Positions 47,910 through 59,134 of a DNA stretch of 64,000 bases are shown one piece after another. Under the pieces are notes generated by a model. It did not search any database. It was not told where the DNA came from and saw only the letters and a program-made list of their open reading frames with translations. Both the position numbers and the translations under genes were made by a program. This stretch comes from Smallanthus sonchifolius (Eukaryota > Streptophyta > Magnoliopsida > Asterales > Asteraceae): the NCBI GenBank assembly GCA_023525975.1, contig CM042030.1, positions 31,056,350-31,120,349 of the forward strand. Direction: 5' to 3'. The first letter of the stretch is position 1. The number at the start of each line of letters is the position of its first letter.

Positions 47910-48506
47910 ATGGACTCCTACCCTCCTCCCTCCCCGGTTTACCGTCCTGGATCAGAATCTGATTGGGAAGAAGACACTGAGACACCCATGTATCGGTCAC
48001 CAACACTCCCAACTGCTAGGCCAAGGTTTGATGTAAGGGCGGACTGGATTAGGAACACCGGCCCGAGACTTCGAACACCTGAATCACCCGTACCCGTAAA
48101 CCCGTATCATACACCTCACCTCCATAATCAATTGCCACCCCCACTAAGAGACCCATACCTAATGCCCGACCCATACCATCCTAACCCTTGGGTAAGACAA
48201 ACCATGGCACCCACTAGTGTTATGGGGATTCCAACCCATGACCTCCATCAATATGTAAGAACCACAGAATTTGAGAGGCAAAGGATAGAGCAGGGAGTGA
48301 TACACGACTTGCAAAGACAAAGAATGGATAGCCTAGCAAACCAATTAGGGTACCAAAAGGAGTTAATCTCCATCCTCGAAAAGGAAGTACAAGAACATCG
48401 CACGGAGACCGCCAGGACTGAAGCCAGATCTGCTACTCGAGTGACTATAGCGGTGCTCATCTTGGCAATTATCTTCTTCCTAGTGGAAAGCTACCAGCGA
48501 CGTTAG
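47910..48506 (+). CDS. LARD1 ORF: Pro-rich, coiled-coil protein with C-terminal membrane segment
   Basis: 198 codons, uninterrupted, starting MDSYPPPSPVYRPGSESDWE. The ATG lies two bases after a strong splice acceptor (TTTTTCTGCTAG, AG at 47906-47907). Residues 1-105 are Pro/Tyr/Arg-rich and probably disordered. Residues 112-170 are Gln/Glu/Arg-rich and helix-prone, likely a coiled coil. Residues about 175-192 (VTIAVLILAIIFFLVES) form one hydrophobic segment flanked by basic residues, leaving a tail of four (YQRR). This is the layout of a tail-anchored membrane protein. No knuckle or enzyme motif. It occupies the slot of the upstream ORF in the Tekay elements here. Function unknown; its intactness in a young element suggests it may be expressed. 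Confidence 0.7.
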   Translation: MDSYPPPSPVYRPGSESDWEEDTETPMYRSPTLPTARPRFDVRADWIRNTGPRLRTPESPVPVNPYHTPHLHNQLPPPLRDPYLMPDPYHPNPWVRQTMAPTSVMGIPTHDLHQYVRTTEFERQRIEQGVIHDLQRQRMDSLANQLGYQKELISILEKEVQEHRTETARTEARSATRVTIAVLILAIIFFLVESYQRR

Positions 48507-50734
48507 AAGAAGCTTCTACTGATTTCCTTTAAAAATTTTCGATTTGAGAGCCATTTTCTTATGTTTTGAGTAATGTTTAACATTTCAGCATTTAGTTAAT
48601 TCCATATATTTCAACTCTACAGTTATTGTTCATTGATTTGACCTGTGGAGCGTAAATTACACCTGTTATATTTTCATCAAACTTTCTCAAATATCACTTC
48701 TTTCATTCAACATGATTTAATGCATTACCAACAAACCCTTTCATAAATAAATCATCCTATTTTGTGATTTAAACAAAACATCGCTATCTTTATTAAATTT
48801 TTAGATAATATCAAAAACATAAATTTTCCATAAAACTTTTTCACCAAATAAGGAAAGTTAATGCAATCAATTTTATAAAAATATTTAAAAAAAAAAAAAA
48901 AAAAAAACTGATAAATAATTATGATTTTTATTCGTTAAAGTAAATAATTCTAAACTTTGGCCAAATTATTATGCTACTACTTGTTTAGCCGAAGGTTGAA
49001 ATTTTAGATTAAAAATATTTTTCTCATAAATTGCATATTCATCTAAAATATGCGATTCAATGATTTCACTACTTTATATGTCTATAACCAAAAATAATTT
49101 CCCACTTTCTATGTTCAAACAAAGACCCGTATTTATAAACACAAATTCCAGAATATTTCCAAAACCTCCTCGTTACCTTTCACTCGACGCTTCAAGAGAC
49201 GATCCATATCGCGTAAACGTTAACCTTTCCCACCAACCTCAATGAGATTTGAGGACTTGAACCTAACTACCACATTATGCAAGAACGCCAAACAACACGT
49301 TTGTCCGCAGCACTCGAACCCATACAAAACCCGTTACTACACATCGCACGCGAAGTTCAATACTCACGTTCACAATATATTCAATGCAATCTTATGGTAC
49401 ATAAAACTTAATTATTCTCAATATATCCAATGCTACACAAATTACATGATACATGAAACTAGTTTGCCTGCAAATCACAATTTACTCGATTGATTACGTA
49501 ATGCACGAAACACGTTTATTTGCAGTACACATGCTACTGGATTGAACACATGATACACGAAACTTAATTGTTTGCAATATACGTGATACATAAGAATTGC
49601 ATCATTGATGCATAGTTCTAGATTGACCACACTATACATGAAACTCATTTTGTTACAAAGCACCTTATACTAAACGGTGTACATTATACAAAATACATGA
49701 TGCTAAGTTGCTAACACTATACACGAGATCCATTTCCTACAATACACATAATATTATGTGGTTTACATTACACATTAGAGCTTATTGATTTACAAAATAC
49801 AAGACGCTAAATTATTTACGCTATATATGAGACCTGTTTGATTACAAACTACGTGACACTAGATCATACATGAGGATTGTGTGCTTACTATATACTCGAA
49901 ACAAAATTTGCTTACAATTATTGCAATGGATTGATTACATTATACACAAGACATGGTCATGCACTTTGTACACCAAAGTTGAAGACCATAATACATTGAA
50001 ACGACTCGGGGTTTGACGTATTCTTGTTCAAACACGAGCAAACTAAGAAACTTGAAGTGTTACTACTTTACTACTCTTTAGTTGCGAACTGACCTGATTA
50101 GGGACTTAGTTACTTGTTAGCGACTTTCTATGTGTAAACAATAGACGTGATCATAGCGAAATTGTACCCCCTTACCCACACACAACGAAACAATCTATAC
50201 GGACCATACGATGATTTGAATAATTACGGGTGCACACGGAATTATGAAAATCAGCGCATGGAAACTATAGTGAAATTTTGTCGTGTGTTGTGACCTAAAA
50301 CTTTTCATGATGTGTAACAACGAAACAGATGTAATATGACGAGGGCATGGTGGATACGCCGATGGTACTTCCTATATATAAGTGTCCTATCATATTATCA
50401 GGAGTAGCGTTGTTCGTGTCACGTGAAGTTTGGACCTAGACCAATGTTTATGAAATCTTTTACCCACTAACAATTTTGAGCACGTTAGACTACATCTTAC
50501 ACAAACTCAAAATTTCAAAATCTCATCAAATTTGTTCCAAGTAATACATCTTACATCTAGAATTCAAATTGCTATTCGACAATCTTCTCCTTAAGTCCAT
50601 TTCAAAAACTAAATTCATTGTCATCATTCATATTCAACCTTGAGTATCAGGCCTAAATCATATCAACGGTCAAACTCACCGAGAACCCAAAACTCCCACC
50701 CTTTTTCTTGATTTTTAGTAGCCTCCATTAGTTA
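48507..50734 (+). other. LARD1 internal non-coding region
   Basis: AT-rich, with an A23 run near 48885-48907 and no supported coding. A degenerate repeat of about 52 bp lies at 49390-49930. The region where gag-pol would lie has no trace of it. Confidence 0.7.
49390..49930. repeat. Degenerate ~52-bp repeats in LARD1
   Basis: Words like TGATACACGAAACTT followed about 15 bases later by TTTGCAATATAC recur at 49395, 49447, 49499, 49551, 49631, 49715, 49767, 49820 and 49862. Most spacings are 52-53; two are 80 and 84. Confidence 0.65.
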
Positions 50735-50737
50735 AAT

Positions 50738-50769
50738 TTCGGGACGAAATTCCCTTAACATGGGGAGAC
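50738..50769 (+). promoter_or_regulatory. LARD1 pre-LTR motif and polypurine tract
   Basis: TTTCGGGACGAAATTCCC then ATGGGGAGA directly before LTR B; matches the arrangement before the TEK1 3' LTR. Confidence 0.85.
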
Positions 50770-53257
50770 TGTAACATTCCCGATTTTCCAACCCTATTTT
50801 AATTTATTTAAATTAATAAAATAACGGTACATCATTAAACTTTGTACTTGTTCAAACCCACACCTCATCAATTTTTAGCTAAACGCATTTTTAAATCCGA
50901 AGTTTTAGAACTCAAATCACGTGGTAACACCTCCTAGAGTTAACTCAGTTAGTAATCCCGTTAGGTGTTCTGTTAAATCCTAACCAAGCTAATTCTGTCA
51001 AAGCTGAATTTGCAAGGGCTGATTTTGTAAATAACCAGAAACCCTAGTAGGCACGGTCGCGCCACGTTTTGGCACGGTCGCGCCTCGTCTGGCACGGTCG
51101 CGCCTCACACCAGTTGAAACGTAAAAACAGCCTTTAATCGCTGGACCGTTCGGTTTCGTAACCTTTTCTCACATTAACAAACAATTAAGAGTTTAAATCA
51201 TTTTCATTATAGCCAATGAACCCGTCTTGATCGATCATTTTCCAAAGTATCAAGACTCTCCTTTGTGACCATCAAATTCATCGTTTCATTGTAAATCCTC
51301 TCCACCAAGCAAACCAACACATTAATCGATCCTCCCTAAGGCTTCAGAAGACATCATTTTGGTCGAAGTTGCGGCAGAGAGCACCGGAGACCACACCGCC
51401 GACGTCGGAACTTGTTCTACCCGTCCGCTATCAATTCGTCGTCCTGTCGGGTAATTGAAACCTTCCCCTCAGTCGATTTATTCTATAGATCAAAAGCCCC
51501 AAACTAATTTGGGCATTCAATATCGAAATCTACTCGAACCCGAAACCATATTTTCATTCAAAATAGTTTAATCAAATCCGGTCATAAACATGTTTTAAAC
51601 ACAATTAATCTACACCAACAGACTCGTAATAACCTTGTGAATGAAAGCCCTATCAATTCCGACTCCATCAATATAAGGATCAACCAATTCGTGTCTGTTT
51701 TGAAAGAGACACGGTCGCGCTAATCATCTAGCGCGGTCGTGCCTCGGGAGACGCGGTCGTGTTGACATACAACGCGGTCGTGCCTCCTGCTCAGACCCAG
51801 ACATGCTCGCTGGCTAGTTCTGGTTGTGCCCCTGAAGCATAGACACGGTCGTGCCTGTCCGAGGCACGGTCGTGCCTAGTGTCTTGGCTAGTTGTCCTCT
51901 GTTTGACCAGCGCGGTCGCGCCCTGTCTCGATCGGTCGCGCCCGACCTAGCACGATCGTGCCCTTAGCTGGCACGGTCGTGTGTGTTGGCAGAATATTTA
52001 TAACTTTTATTTTTTTTTTAAACACATAGTATTTCAGATTAATTTCTAAAATAAAAGTGATTGAAATTATAAAAATCAGTATTATTTTATTTATAAAAGA
52101 TCAAATGTTTAATCTTAAGATAAATGGAAATTATTTAAAAGTTCAAACATTTAATTTATAAATCCTACTCTTAAATAATATTTTAATGTTTAAGTTACAT
52201 TTTTTTTATAAATAAATGAATAAGTTAATAATTATTTATTTGATTTATAAGTAAACAAAAACATTTATTTAGTTATACTAAATTACATATAATACCTACA
52301 TTATTTCCATAAACAATAATTATTTAATCTACTTAAGTAATTATCCCAAACTCAACATTTATTTAAAATGTTCTAAGAATATTCATTTCGAAACTTCTAT
52401 TTTACTTTCAAGTACCAAATCACTAACTTCATCCAATTCAACCATAGACGTAGACTTAGACTATTGTGCATTATTAGTGCAATATATATTACACTTTAGG
52501 TTATCTTGTGCATCTCAAGGATCATTATACTACTTAGTATTTGTGCTAGCTACGCCTTCGAAACATGTGAGTATTCACAACCCCTTTTTACTCTTTTACA
52601 TTTTTGGGGTGAAACATGAACACTATTCAACTTACATGTTTACATTTACGCAAACAACACAAGTACAAATCCTACTTATATTCATGTGTGCAATTTGAGC
52701 TTTATGCCCGAGTGCTAGGTGTGTTAACCTCTTGTATGCTATTATGTGCAATCATTAACTTTTCAAGCCGACGGTTTTCAATGATGGATCTATTGAGTCT
52801 GACAAACCCACCCATGGTACGCGGTGATTGAAACCGACAACACACTTTGTTTTGCATGCTAGTTACAAAGGTTTGATTGTACGTTTGGTTACACAATAGC
52901 TGCTCCCCATAAATGCCTTATTTATCATGTTATGTAAAGGATTTGGTTTACAAATTATATGCTATCTATATACAACTGTGTTATACTCACCAACTTTTTA
53001 GTTGACTTTATTTTATTCATGTTTCAGGCCCCAATATGTGAGAATGACTCAAGATGTGCTCAATATAGGATTTGGACTTAGCAAAACAAAACAAGAATTT
53101 TATGAGTTATTTTATGTTCTTTGTTTGAAATTGATTTGTACTTGGATTACTTGTAATGGAAATTTGACTTTAATATATTTCAATTTAGTCAACCATGTGC
53201 TATGAACAGTCTTACATGTCCAGCCCCGATGATTCTGCCATCGGTCGGGGTGTGACA
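50770..53257 (+). repeat. LARD1 LTR B
   Basis: 2,488 bp, near-identical to LTR A apart from about eight base changes and lack of one 21-bp motif unit (three rather than four copies in the first cluster). Followed by a primer site and internal sequence instead of a target duplication. Confidence 0.95.
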
Positions 53258-53670
53258 GATTGGTATCAGAGCCTTGGTTATAGGGAATTAGGTTATTAGA
53301 CACTCTTGACCTAGACTATAACTTTAGGACACCCATACTATGCCATGCTATTACTTGTTACATGATTACTTCTTATGTGAATATTTTACAGGTTATCCTG
53401 AGTAATTTCAATACATGTTACAATACTTGATAGTTTATGAGTCACACTACTTGATAACTCTTGTGCTTACATTCATTACTGTTTACATGCTACCTATGTG
53501 TTTCACTAAAGTGTTATCCTAAGTTAAACACACACACATACACACCAAAATCTCCATACACCTTTGAACTCACACGCATGATACCATAACTTTATGTAAA
53601 CAAAGGCTTAAACTATTGGGCCTAATACCCATTAATAATAAACTAAGAAGCCCATATATCCTCCAAGAAT
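53258..53670 (+). repeat. LARD1 second internal copy, truncated
   Basis: 413 bases colinear with 47128-47540 without length change, cut off at CCTCCAAGAAT, where COP3 3' sequence begins. Confidence 0.95.
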
Positions 53671-55404
53671 GACGGGGAGTCTACAGGACAGGGGGAGTAC
53701 AGAACTGTGTTAGTGACAAAGGCAAAGGCATTCAATTACAGGATTACATCGGTTTGAGTTTTTAATTGATTGACTTGCTTAATCCCAAGTAACCAAGTAA
53801 ATTGTTTTTCATAAAATGTTTTCATGGAAGGTTTATTTTCGTTTGTTTTACTTTCTTTGAAAAAGATTTTGAAAAAGCCAAACAAAATGAAAAAGTTAAA
53901 ATCAACATTACTTGAAGTTATAAGGAGAAATGAGAGTACATCAGTAGATGTTCAGTCACACATGACCTTAGATTAACTGGTTGGTGCTTTATGTTAATAT
54001 ATCTGAATTATATGTTTTGATCTAAACTTCAAAGACTGCACAAATAGGAAATGATAGTGTTGTGTATGTATATAATTTGAATTGTTAGTAGACTAAAAGC
54101 GTCACTGAACCATTAGTAGTGTGAAAACATAATTGCATATGTTACAACTGTGATTTGAACCCATTTTATGCCTGCGTGTGTGAGTTAAAAGATCACTATC
54201 AGATAAAGAATATTAGCTTTTAATACAGATTGTCCTATGAGATCAGTTTCAGGTTATGTCCTTAGCACTATTCATTCGATTTGCTTCAGTGCCCATGTCC
54301 CGAAAAGCATGCAATTTGAAGTATAATCAAGATATGTACTTGACAACATCTGTCAAACATATACTAGCCCTTGGATCATATTGATAAATCATCTTTACTG
54401 ATTCCATTGAATTCATAATCAAGAAAATAGTTGGATCCACGTACCTGAATCGTATGATTCCACATATATAGGCCAAAACATTGAATCATTCGATTCTAAA
54501 TCTCATTGATTCCTATACAATCTAATTTGGATTCTACTATTCATATGCTAAATGATGTCTCCTCATTCTGGAAATTCGTATAATCTTTAGTAAAATCTCA
54601 TTTGTTTTGAAGATAGTGCATTTACTTACTGTTGGCATACTAGTAGGGTACACGTTGTATTTCATACTTAAATGGTACCTTAACTCACAAGAAAGTGGGA
54701 ATGAGATGCTTTAGTTTCAAATCTTATAATATTGACAATTTGAATTTGTGTGTCATAGCATGATCCTATTTTCTTTAAATGTTTATCGCCTATCATAACA
54801 TGCAATATGAAAGTCTTGAAAAGATAGAGTGTGGTAATCTTGAAAGATATTGGTTTGATTGGTCAAGGTTTGAAAGAATGACATAGGATACCATTTAATA
54901 TTATATGGAATTTATATCCAAGATGTGTGATTGATATCTCATATATACTGATATGATCTTCTTACTCGTGATGTTCGACCAAAAAGATGTGATTTTGTAT
55001 TTTACATTTTAGTTTGTACAAAGAAAATCCAAAAAGATTTCGTGTTTCTTATGTTTGAAAAATCAAAAAGATTTTATTTTTCCAGCTTCCATAGAAATCT
55101 TAATTGTTGGTTATTCTTGGTTGTTCTCCTTTGTAAAAACTGAATATTGCAGATAGAAGTTGACAAGGGGTCCTTCTCCCAAGTTTTCTTCTAGAAATAA
55201 AGAGAGAGTGTGCAGATGAACAAGACGAAGGCTATAGTGTGTTTGATGATATATGAAGACGGATGACAATCTTCTAAAGTTGTTGTCAAGGGGGAGTCTG
55301 TTGGGACATATTCTGGTGACAACGATATTGAGGATATTATGTCTTAGTCTTAGAGTCTTTGACTTATAATTGATAGAATTGTTAGCAACAGTTAAAGGGG
55401 AGTC
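53671..55404 (+). other. COP3 3' untranslated region and polypurine tracts
   Basis: No coding. A purine-rich GACAGGGGGAGTA lies at 53689. TCAAGGGGGAGTCTGTTGGGACAT at 55287-55310 looks like a first polypurine tract with an LTR start, 100 bases before the real one (GTTAAAGGGGAGTC, 55391-55404). Confidence 0.7.
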
Positions 55405-55833
55405 TGTTAGGACATGTTTTGTAACTATTGATAAAATTCTGTGTAATTTCATAGAGAGGCGAACTTAACAAGTTCGCCTAAGCATCTTTAGGAGCGGACT
55501 TGTTAAGTTCGCCTAAGGAATATTGTTCAATTACATAGAGAGGCGAACTTAAGCATCTTTGAGGCGAACTTGTTAAGTTCGCCTAAGGTGTTGTGTGTTC
55601 CTATAAATACGAGTTACAAGTTCATAGAACACAAGAACACTAGAGAAGAAAAAGGTCTAAGTGTGTGTTTTGGAGAGAACTGTTGTAATCAAGGATTATA
55701 GTAATACAAAGCGTTTATTTACACCGCGTTGTTGATTGATTTACACGTTGCACGTTGATCATGGATTCCGCACGTTATCACCGTGTCGTACCGCGAGTCT
55801 AGAGATCCGTCACGCATCGAATCGGGACCTACA
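55405..55833 (+). repeat. COP3 3' LTR
   Basis: 429 bp, TGTTAGGACATG to GGGACCTACA. Lacks 14 bp of one motif copy relative to the 5' LTR; otherwise close. Confidence 0.95.
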
Positions 55834-55838
55834 CCGGT

Positions 55839-56755
55839 GTTCATGGATCTCATGAACCGTGTGTGTAAACCCTACCTTGATCAGGACTAGGATGTATCAC
55901 AAGAGTCTTCAGCACATCTTTGAACAGAAATATTTACACATGCGACAACGTCGTTGGGTCGAACTTTTGAATAACTATGTTAGTGCTATCAAACTCTTGG
56001 GTCGAACTCTTGAATAACTATGATCGTGGATCTCAAACCGTTTTCATTGACGATATCCTCACTTATTCTAAGAACAAAGAGGAGCACGAGGAACACCTAC
56101 GTTTAATTCTAGAAATGTTGAAGGAAGAGCAGTTATACACAAAATTTTCCAAGTGCGAATTTTGGATTCGTGAAGTTCAATTCCTAGGACATGTAGTCAA
56201 CGAGAAAGGAGTTCATGTCGATCCATCTAAAGTAGAAGCCATCAAGAATTGGGCGGCACTAACGACTCCAACTGAGGTGCGACAATTCCTGGGATTGGTT
56301 GGCTACTACCGACGATTCAACGAGGGATTCTCAAAGATCGCTCAACCTCTTACCGCCCTAACACAAAAAGGAAAACCCTATAACTGAAGTGAAACCCAGG
56401 AATCGGCATTACAACTGCAGTGCACCCATCCTATCTCTTCCAGAGGTAACGGACGACTTTGTAGTGTATTGCGATGCATCCATTCAAGGTCTCGGTTGTG
56501 TGTTAATGCAACGCGATAAGGTTATTCCATACGCTTCCCATCAACTGAAAATTCATGAGAAGAACTATATGACTCATGATTTAGATTTGGGAGCTGTAGT
56601 GTTTGCACTAAAGATCTGGAGACATTACTTGTACGGTACTAAGTGCACCATCTACACCGATCACAAGAGTCTTCAGCACATCTTTGAACAGAAAGATTTA
56701 AACATGCGACAACGTCATTCGGTCGAACTCTTGAATAACTATGACGGTGTTATCA
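55839..56755 (+). pseudogene. TEK2 reverse transcriptase C-terminal half and RNase H, rearranged
   Basis: RT resumes with VFMDLMNRVCKPYL (55839-55880). A misplaced RNase H fragment (KSLQHIFEQKYLHMRQRR) with a repeated CGAACTCTTGAATAACTATG word follows, then RT again from FIDDILTYSKNKEEHEEHL (the Asp-Asp catalytic box near 56045) through CEFWIREVQFLGHVVNEKG and FLGLVGYYRRF. A stop at about 56385 and a frame change precede RNase H (VYCDASIQGLGCVLMQRDKV, THDLDLGAVVFALKIWRHYL, TDHKSLQHIFEQK). At about 56750 the frame runs into LTR sequence; integrase is deleted. Confidence 0.88.
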
Positions 56756-57776
56756 AACTCTTGTGTTTTCTTATTGCATCCTTGCGTGGTGCTAACTACC
56801 TATGCTTACACAACCCAGGTGAGTTTCAAATCCCCTTTTACTAGTTTTCCCATTGGGGAGAAAGATGCACACAAATAAACGTTCTTTTACTTGTTTTCCC
56901 GTTGGGGGAGAAACATGCACACAAACAGACATTCTTTTACTTGTTTTCCCGTTGGGGAGAAACATGCACACAAACAAACATTCTTTTACTTGTTTTCCCA
57001 TTGGGGAGAAACACGCATACAATAAACATCATTTTACTTGTTTTCCCATTGGGGAGAAACATGTACACAAACAAACATGGATCACATAATATTTCACTAC
57101 CACTTGTTTACTTAAGCGCAAACATTGCATGCTAGGTCCTTACACTCTCGAACCGTTAATATAAGGTATATAGCAAAGAAATTTTAGTAGTACTACTGGG
57201 TTCAACAAATCCCACCCGCGTTAGTCGCGCTAACTCGATTGGTGGTCGAACGGGTGTAAATTGTCCTAAACACTTGCCATTGTTGATGTTAGCAATAGCG
57301 GAAGGCATTCAAACACAAACATTCAGCTTCGGTTGCGAACGCTTTGAGTAACTTGTACATTGTCTAGCTAACAATAGGTGTGACTTATGTGAGTGGATCC
57401 TACAAGCACACAAGCAGTTTAATTAATTACAAACCTGTGAACTCACCAACCTTGTGTTGACGCTTTAAGCATGTTTTCTCAGATCACTGTGGTACACATC
57501 AGGACCAGGATGCATTATGGAGTCGCATTGGTTTTATCATTAAAGGATAATGTTTATTATCTATCATTTACATTAATTGACGCTTTGTTGCATGTAATTA
57601 CTTTGGGTTATTACTTTGGGTTAATTTTTAACGTTTACGCTTCCGCATTTAACTCTGAACATTAATGGATTTTGTTTAAACTCATATAGTGTCGTTTGAC
57701 ATAACTAATGACTGAGATCCTGGTTTGTCACACGCCTAACGGTAAAACTCAGTTAGTGGATTTTGGTTGTGTAACA
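56756..57776 (+). repeat. TEK2 second LTR, right part only
   Basis: Matches 37846-38899, with five 49-bp units instead of six. The first 1.58 kb of the LTR and all of integrase are missing, so one deletion joined RNase H to mid-LTR. GTGAGT lies at 56819 and a CTCAG ends at 57482. Confidence 0.9.
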
Positions 57777-57779
57777 GAT

Positions 57780-57793
57780 TGGTATCAGAGCCA
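57780..57793 (+). other. Second TEK2 primer binding site
   Basis: TGGTATCAGAGCCA, three bases after the second LTR; starts a second internal copy rather than marking the element's end. Confidence 0.9.
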
Positions 57794-57910
57794 TTGGTTA
57801 TAGAGAACTAGGATTGTATACTAGACTATAACCACACACATGCATCGGTTACATGACACAGACACTCATACATGATCACATAGCATCCATACATACATTA
57901 CATTGCAGGC

Positions 57911-58108
57911 ATGTTGACGTCATCCGTATCACCCTCTACTAACGAGGAACACATAATTCTCATTGCATCGTCATTCCCGGTGGCGACATTCGGGGAATCA
58001 CCAAGACAACATCCACTCCCGTCCGAGGGCAGCAAGACGGAGCCTTCGGAGGAGTTACTCACACCACCATTATCTGCACCCTTGTTACACCACCACAGCC
58101 GAAAATAA
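57911..58108 (+). CDS. TEK2 upstream ORF, second copy
   Basis: 65 codons, MLTSSVSPSTNEEHIILIAS, nearly the same as 39034-39231. Lies in the duplicated leader two bases after the same acceptor (CATTGCAG). A few substitutions, no frame change. Function unknown. Confidence 0.45.
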   Translation: MLTSSVSPSTNEEHIILIASSFPVATFGESPRQHPLPSEGSKTEPSEELLTPPLSAPLLHHHSRK

Positions 58109-59134
58109 CACCGGCTTGAGCTTATTGATGACACAATCGGGAATGGTGGGTCTTCTCAGGTCCGTGTTATAGACGACAGCCAGCACTAGCACATGTCTAT
58201 TTAGGACGTGGGTTCGTCGGAAGCGAATCCCTCCTGTATCCACTAGCAACAATACTTAGATCTCACTAGCTTTACTCTACTTCAAGCCTGAACCCGTGGA
58301 CTTCGCTTGAGGTACACCGTGTGGAGACAGACCGTTGCACACATTATTGCAAAAATCCATTGACACATAGATGTCGTCACGTACCCGAGCCATGAGCTCG
58401 CGTCTTTGGTCGATATTCTGTTTAAGGTAGATTGACAACAAAGTTAAGAACGTTTTACCCATTGCATATTCATACCATCTTCTTGCTCGGTTAGAAGAAC
58501 GGCTACTTTGCCTCTTCCAGTAACACATATCCATGAACTAGTTTCACATCGCGACGCCGCAGTTCATGTGCATGTTTGTTTCATATGCACATTCCCATCT
58601 ACAATCCACTATATTGGACTCTCGTATTGTGTTTCAACTCGAGTGAATACTCGGATCAAACGATTCCCGACTACTTATCCTGATATGAGTCCTAGTTAAT
58701 TAACTTATGGTTGATGACTAAGCCCTTCGATAACTTATCATCTCTAACAACACTCTATACCCAGTAATAAAAATTGAGGGACATTTTGAGACAAGACAGG
58801 GAGAACTAGGGTGAGCATGTAAAGCAAATTATCACTACGGGTGCACACGTAATAGTAATTTGAGATGCATGTAAGTCCTGGTGAAACGTAGTGTGTGGAT
58901 AAAAGGTCCTAATCTGTGCTTTACTGACTTAACTTTCCACTGCATGTAGAAATTCATGTAACCCACACAATGACTAGTTGGTATCGTTAAACGTGTTCTA
59001 CAGTTGCTAGACGCGACTATCAGGTTGAAGATGTTTACAAACACACTGAACTATCATCAATAGGATCCATCATTTTATTTCACTCATGTAAGAGTTTTAG
59101 TAAACTTAAGACCCTCATCCAAATTTGATCAAGG
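58109..59134 (+). other. TEK2 leader, second copy, ending at TEK3
   Basis: Non-coding; colinear with 39232-40256. TEK3 starts after TTGATCAAGG, at the point matching 40256. CAAGG (59130-59134) would be the left target-site copy. Confidence 0.8.

Larger units (their letters stand above)
44619..53670 (+). mobile_element. LARD1: non-autonomous Tekay-type element, LTR-internal-LTR-partial internal
   Basis: LTR A 44619-47127, internal 47128-50769, LTR B 50770-53257, and a second copy of the first 413 internal bases 53258-53670, where COP3 sequence resumes abruptly. Primer sites follow both LTRs. The pre-LTR motif TTTCGGGACGAAATTCCC (50738) ties it to Tekay elements. No gag, protease, RT, RNase H or integrase is seen; the one convincing ORF is at 47910-48506. 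Confidence 0.9.
41187..55833 (+). mobile_element. COP3: Copia element, pol deleted, with LARD1 inside
   Basis: LTRs 41187-41629 and 55405-55833, perfect target duplication CCGGT (41182-41186 and 55834-55838) in the TEK2 RT gene. Order: LTR, primer site, leader, gag, start of protease, LARD1, 3' untranslated region, LTR. Integrase, RT and RNase H are absent. Confidence 0.95.

Noticed and set aside
39400..58534. Minus-strand open frames at 39400-39585 and 58277-58534 with shared peptides
   Set aside because: They agree only because the leader is duplicated within TEK2; no known motif and wrong strand for the element. The TEK2 upstream ORF on the plus strand fits better.
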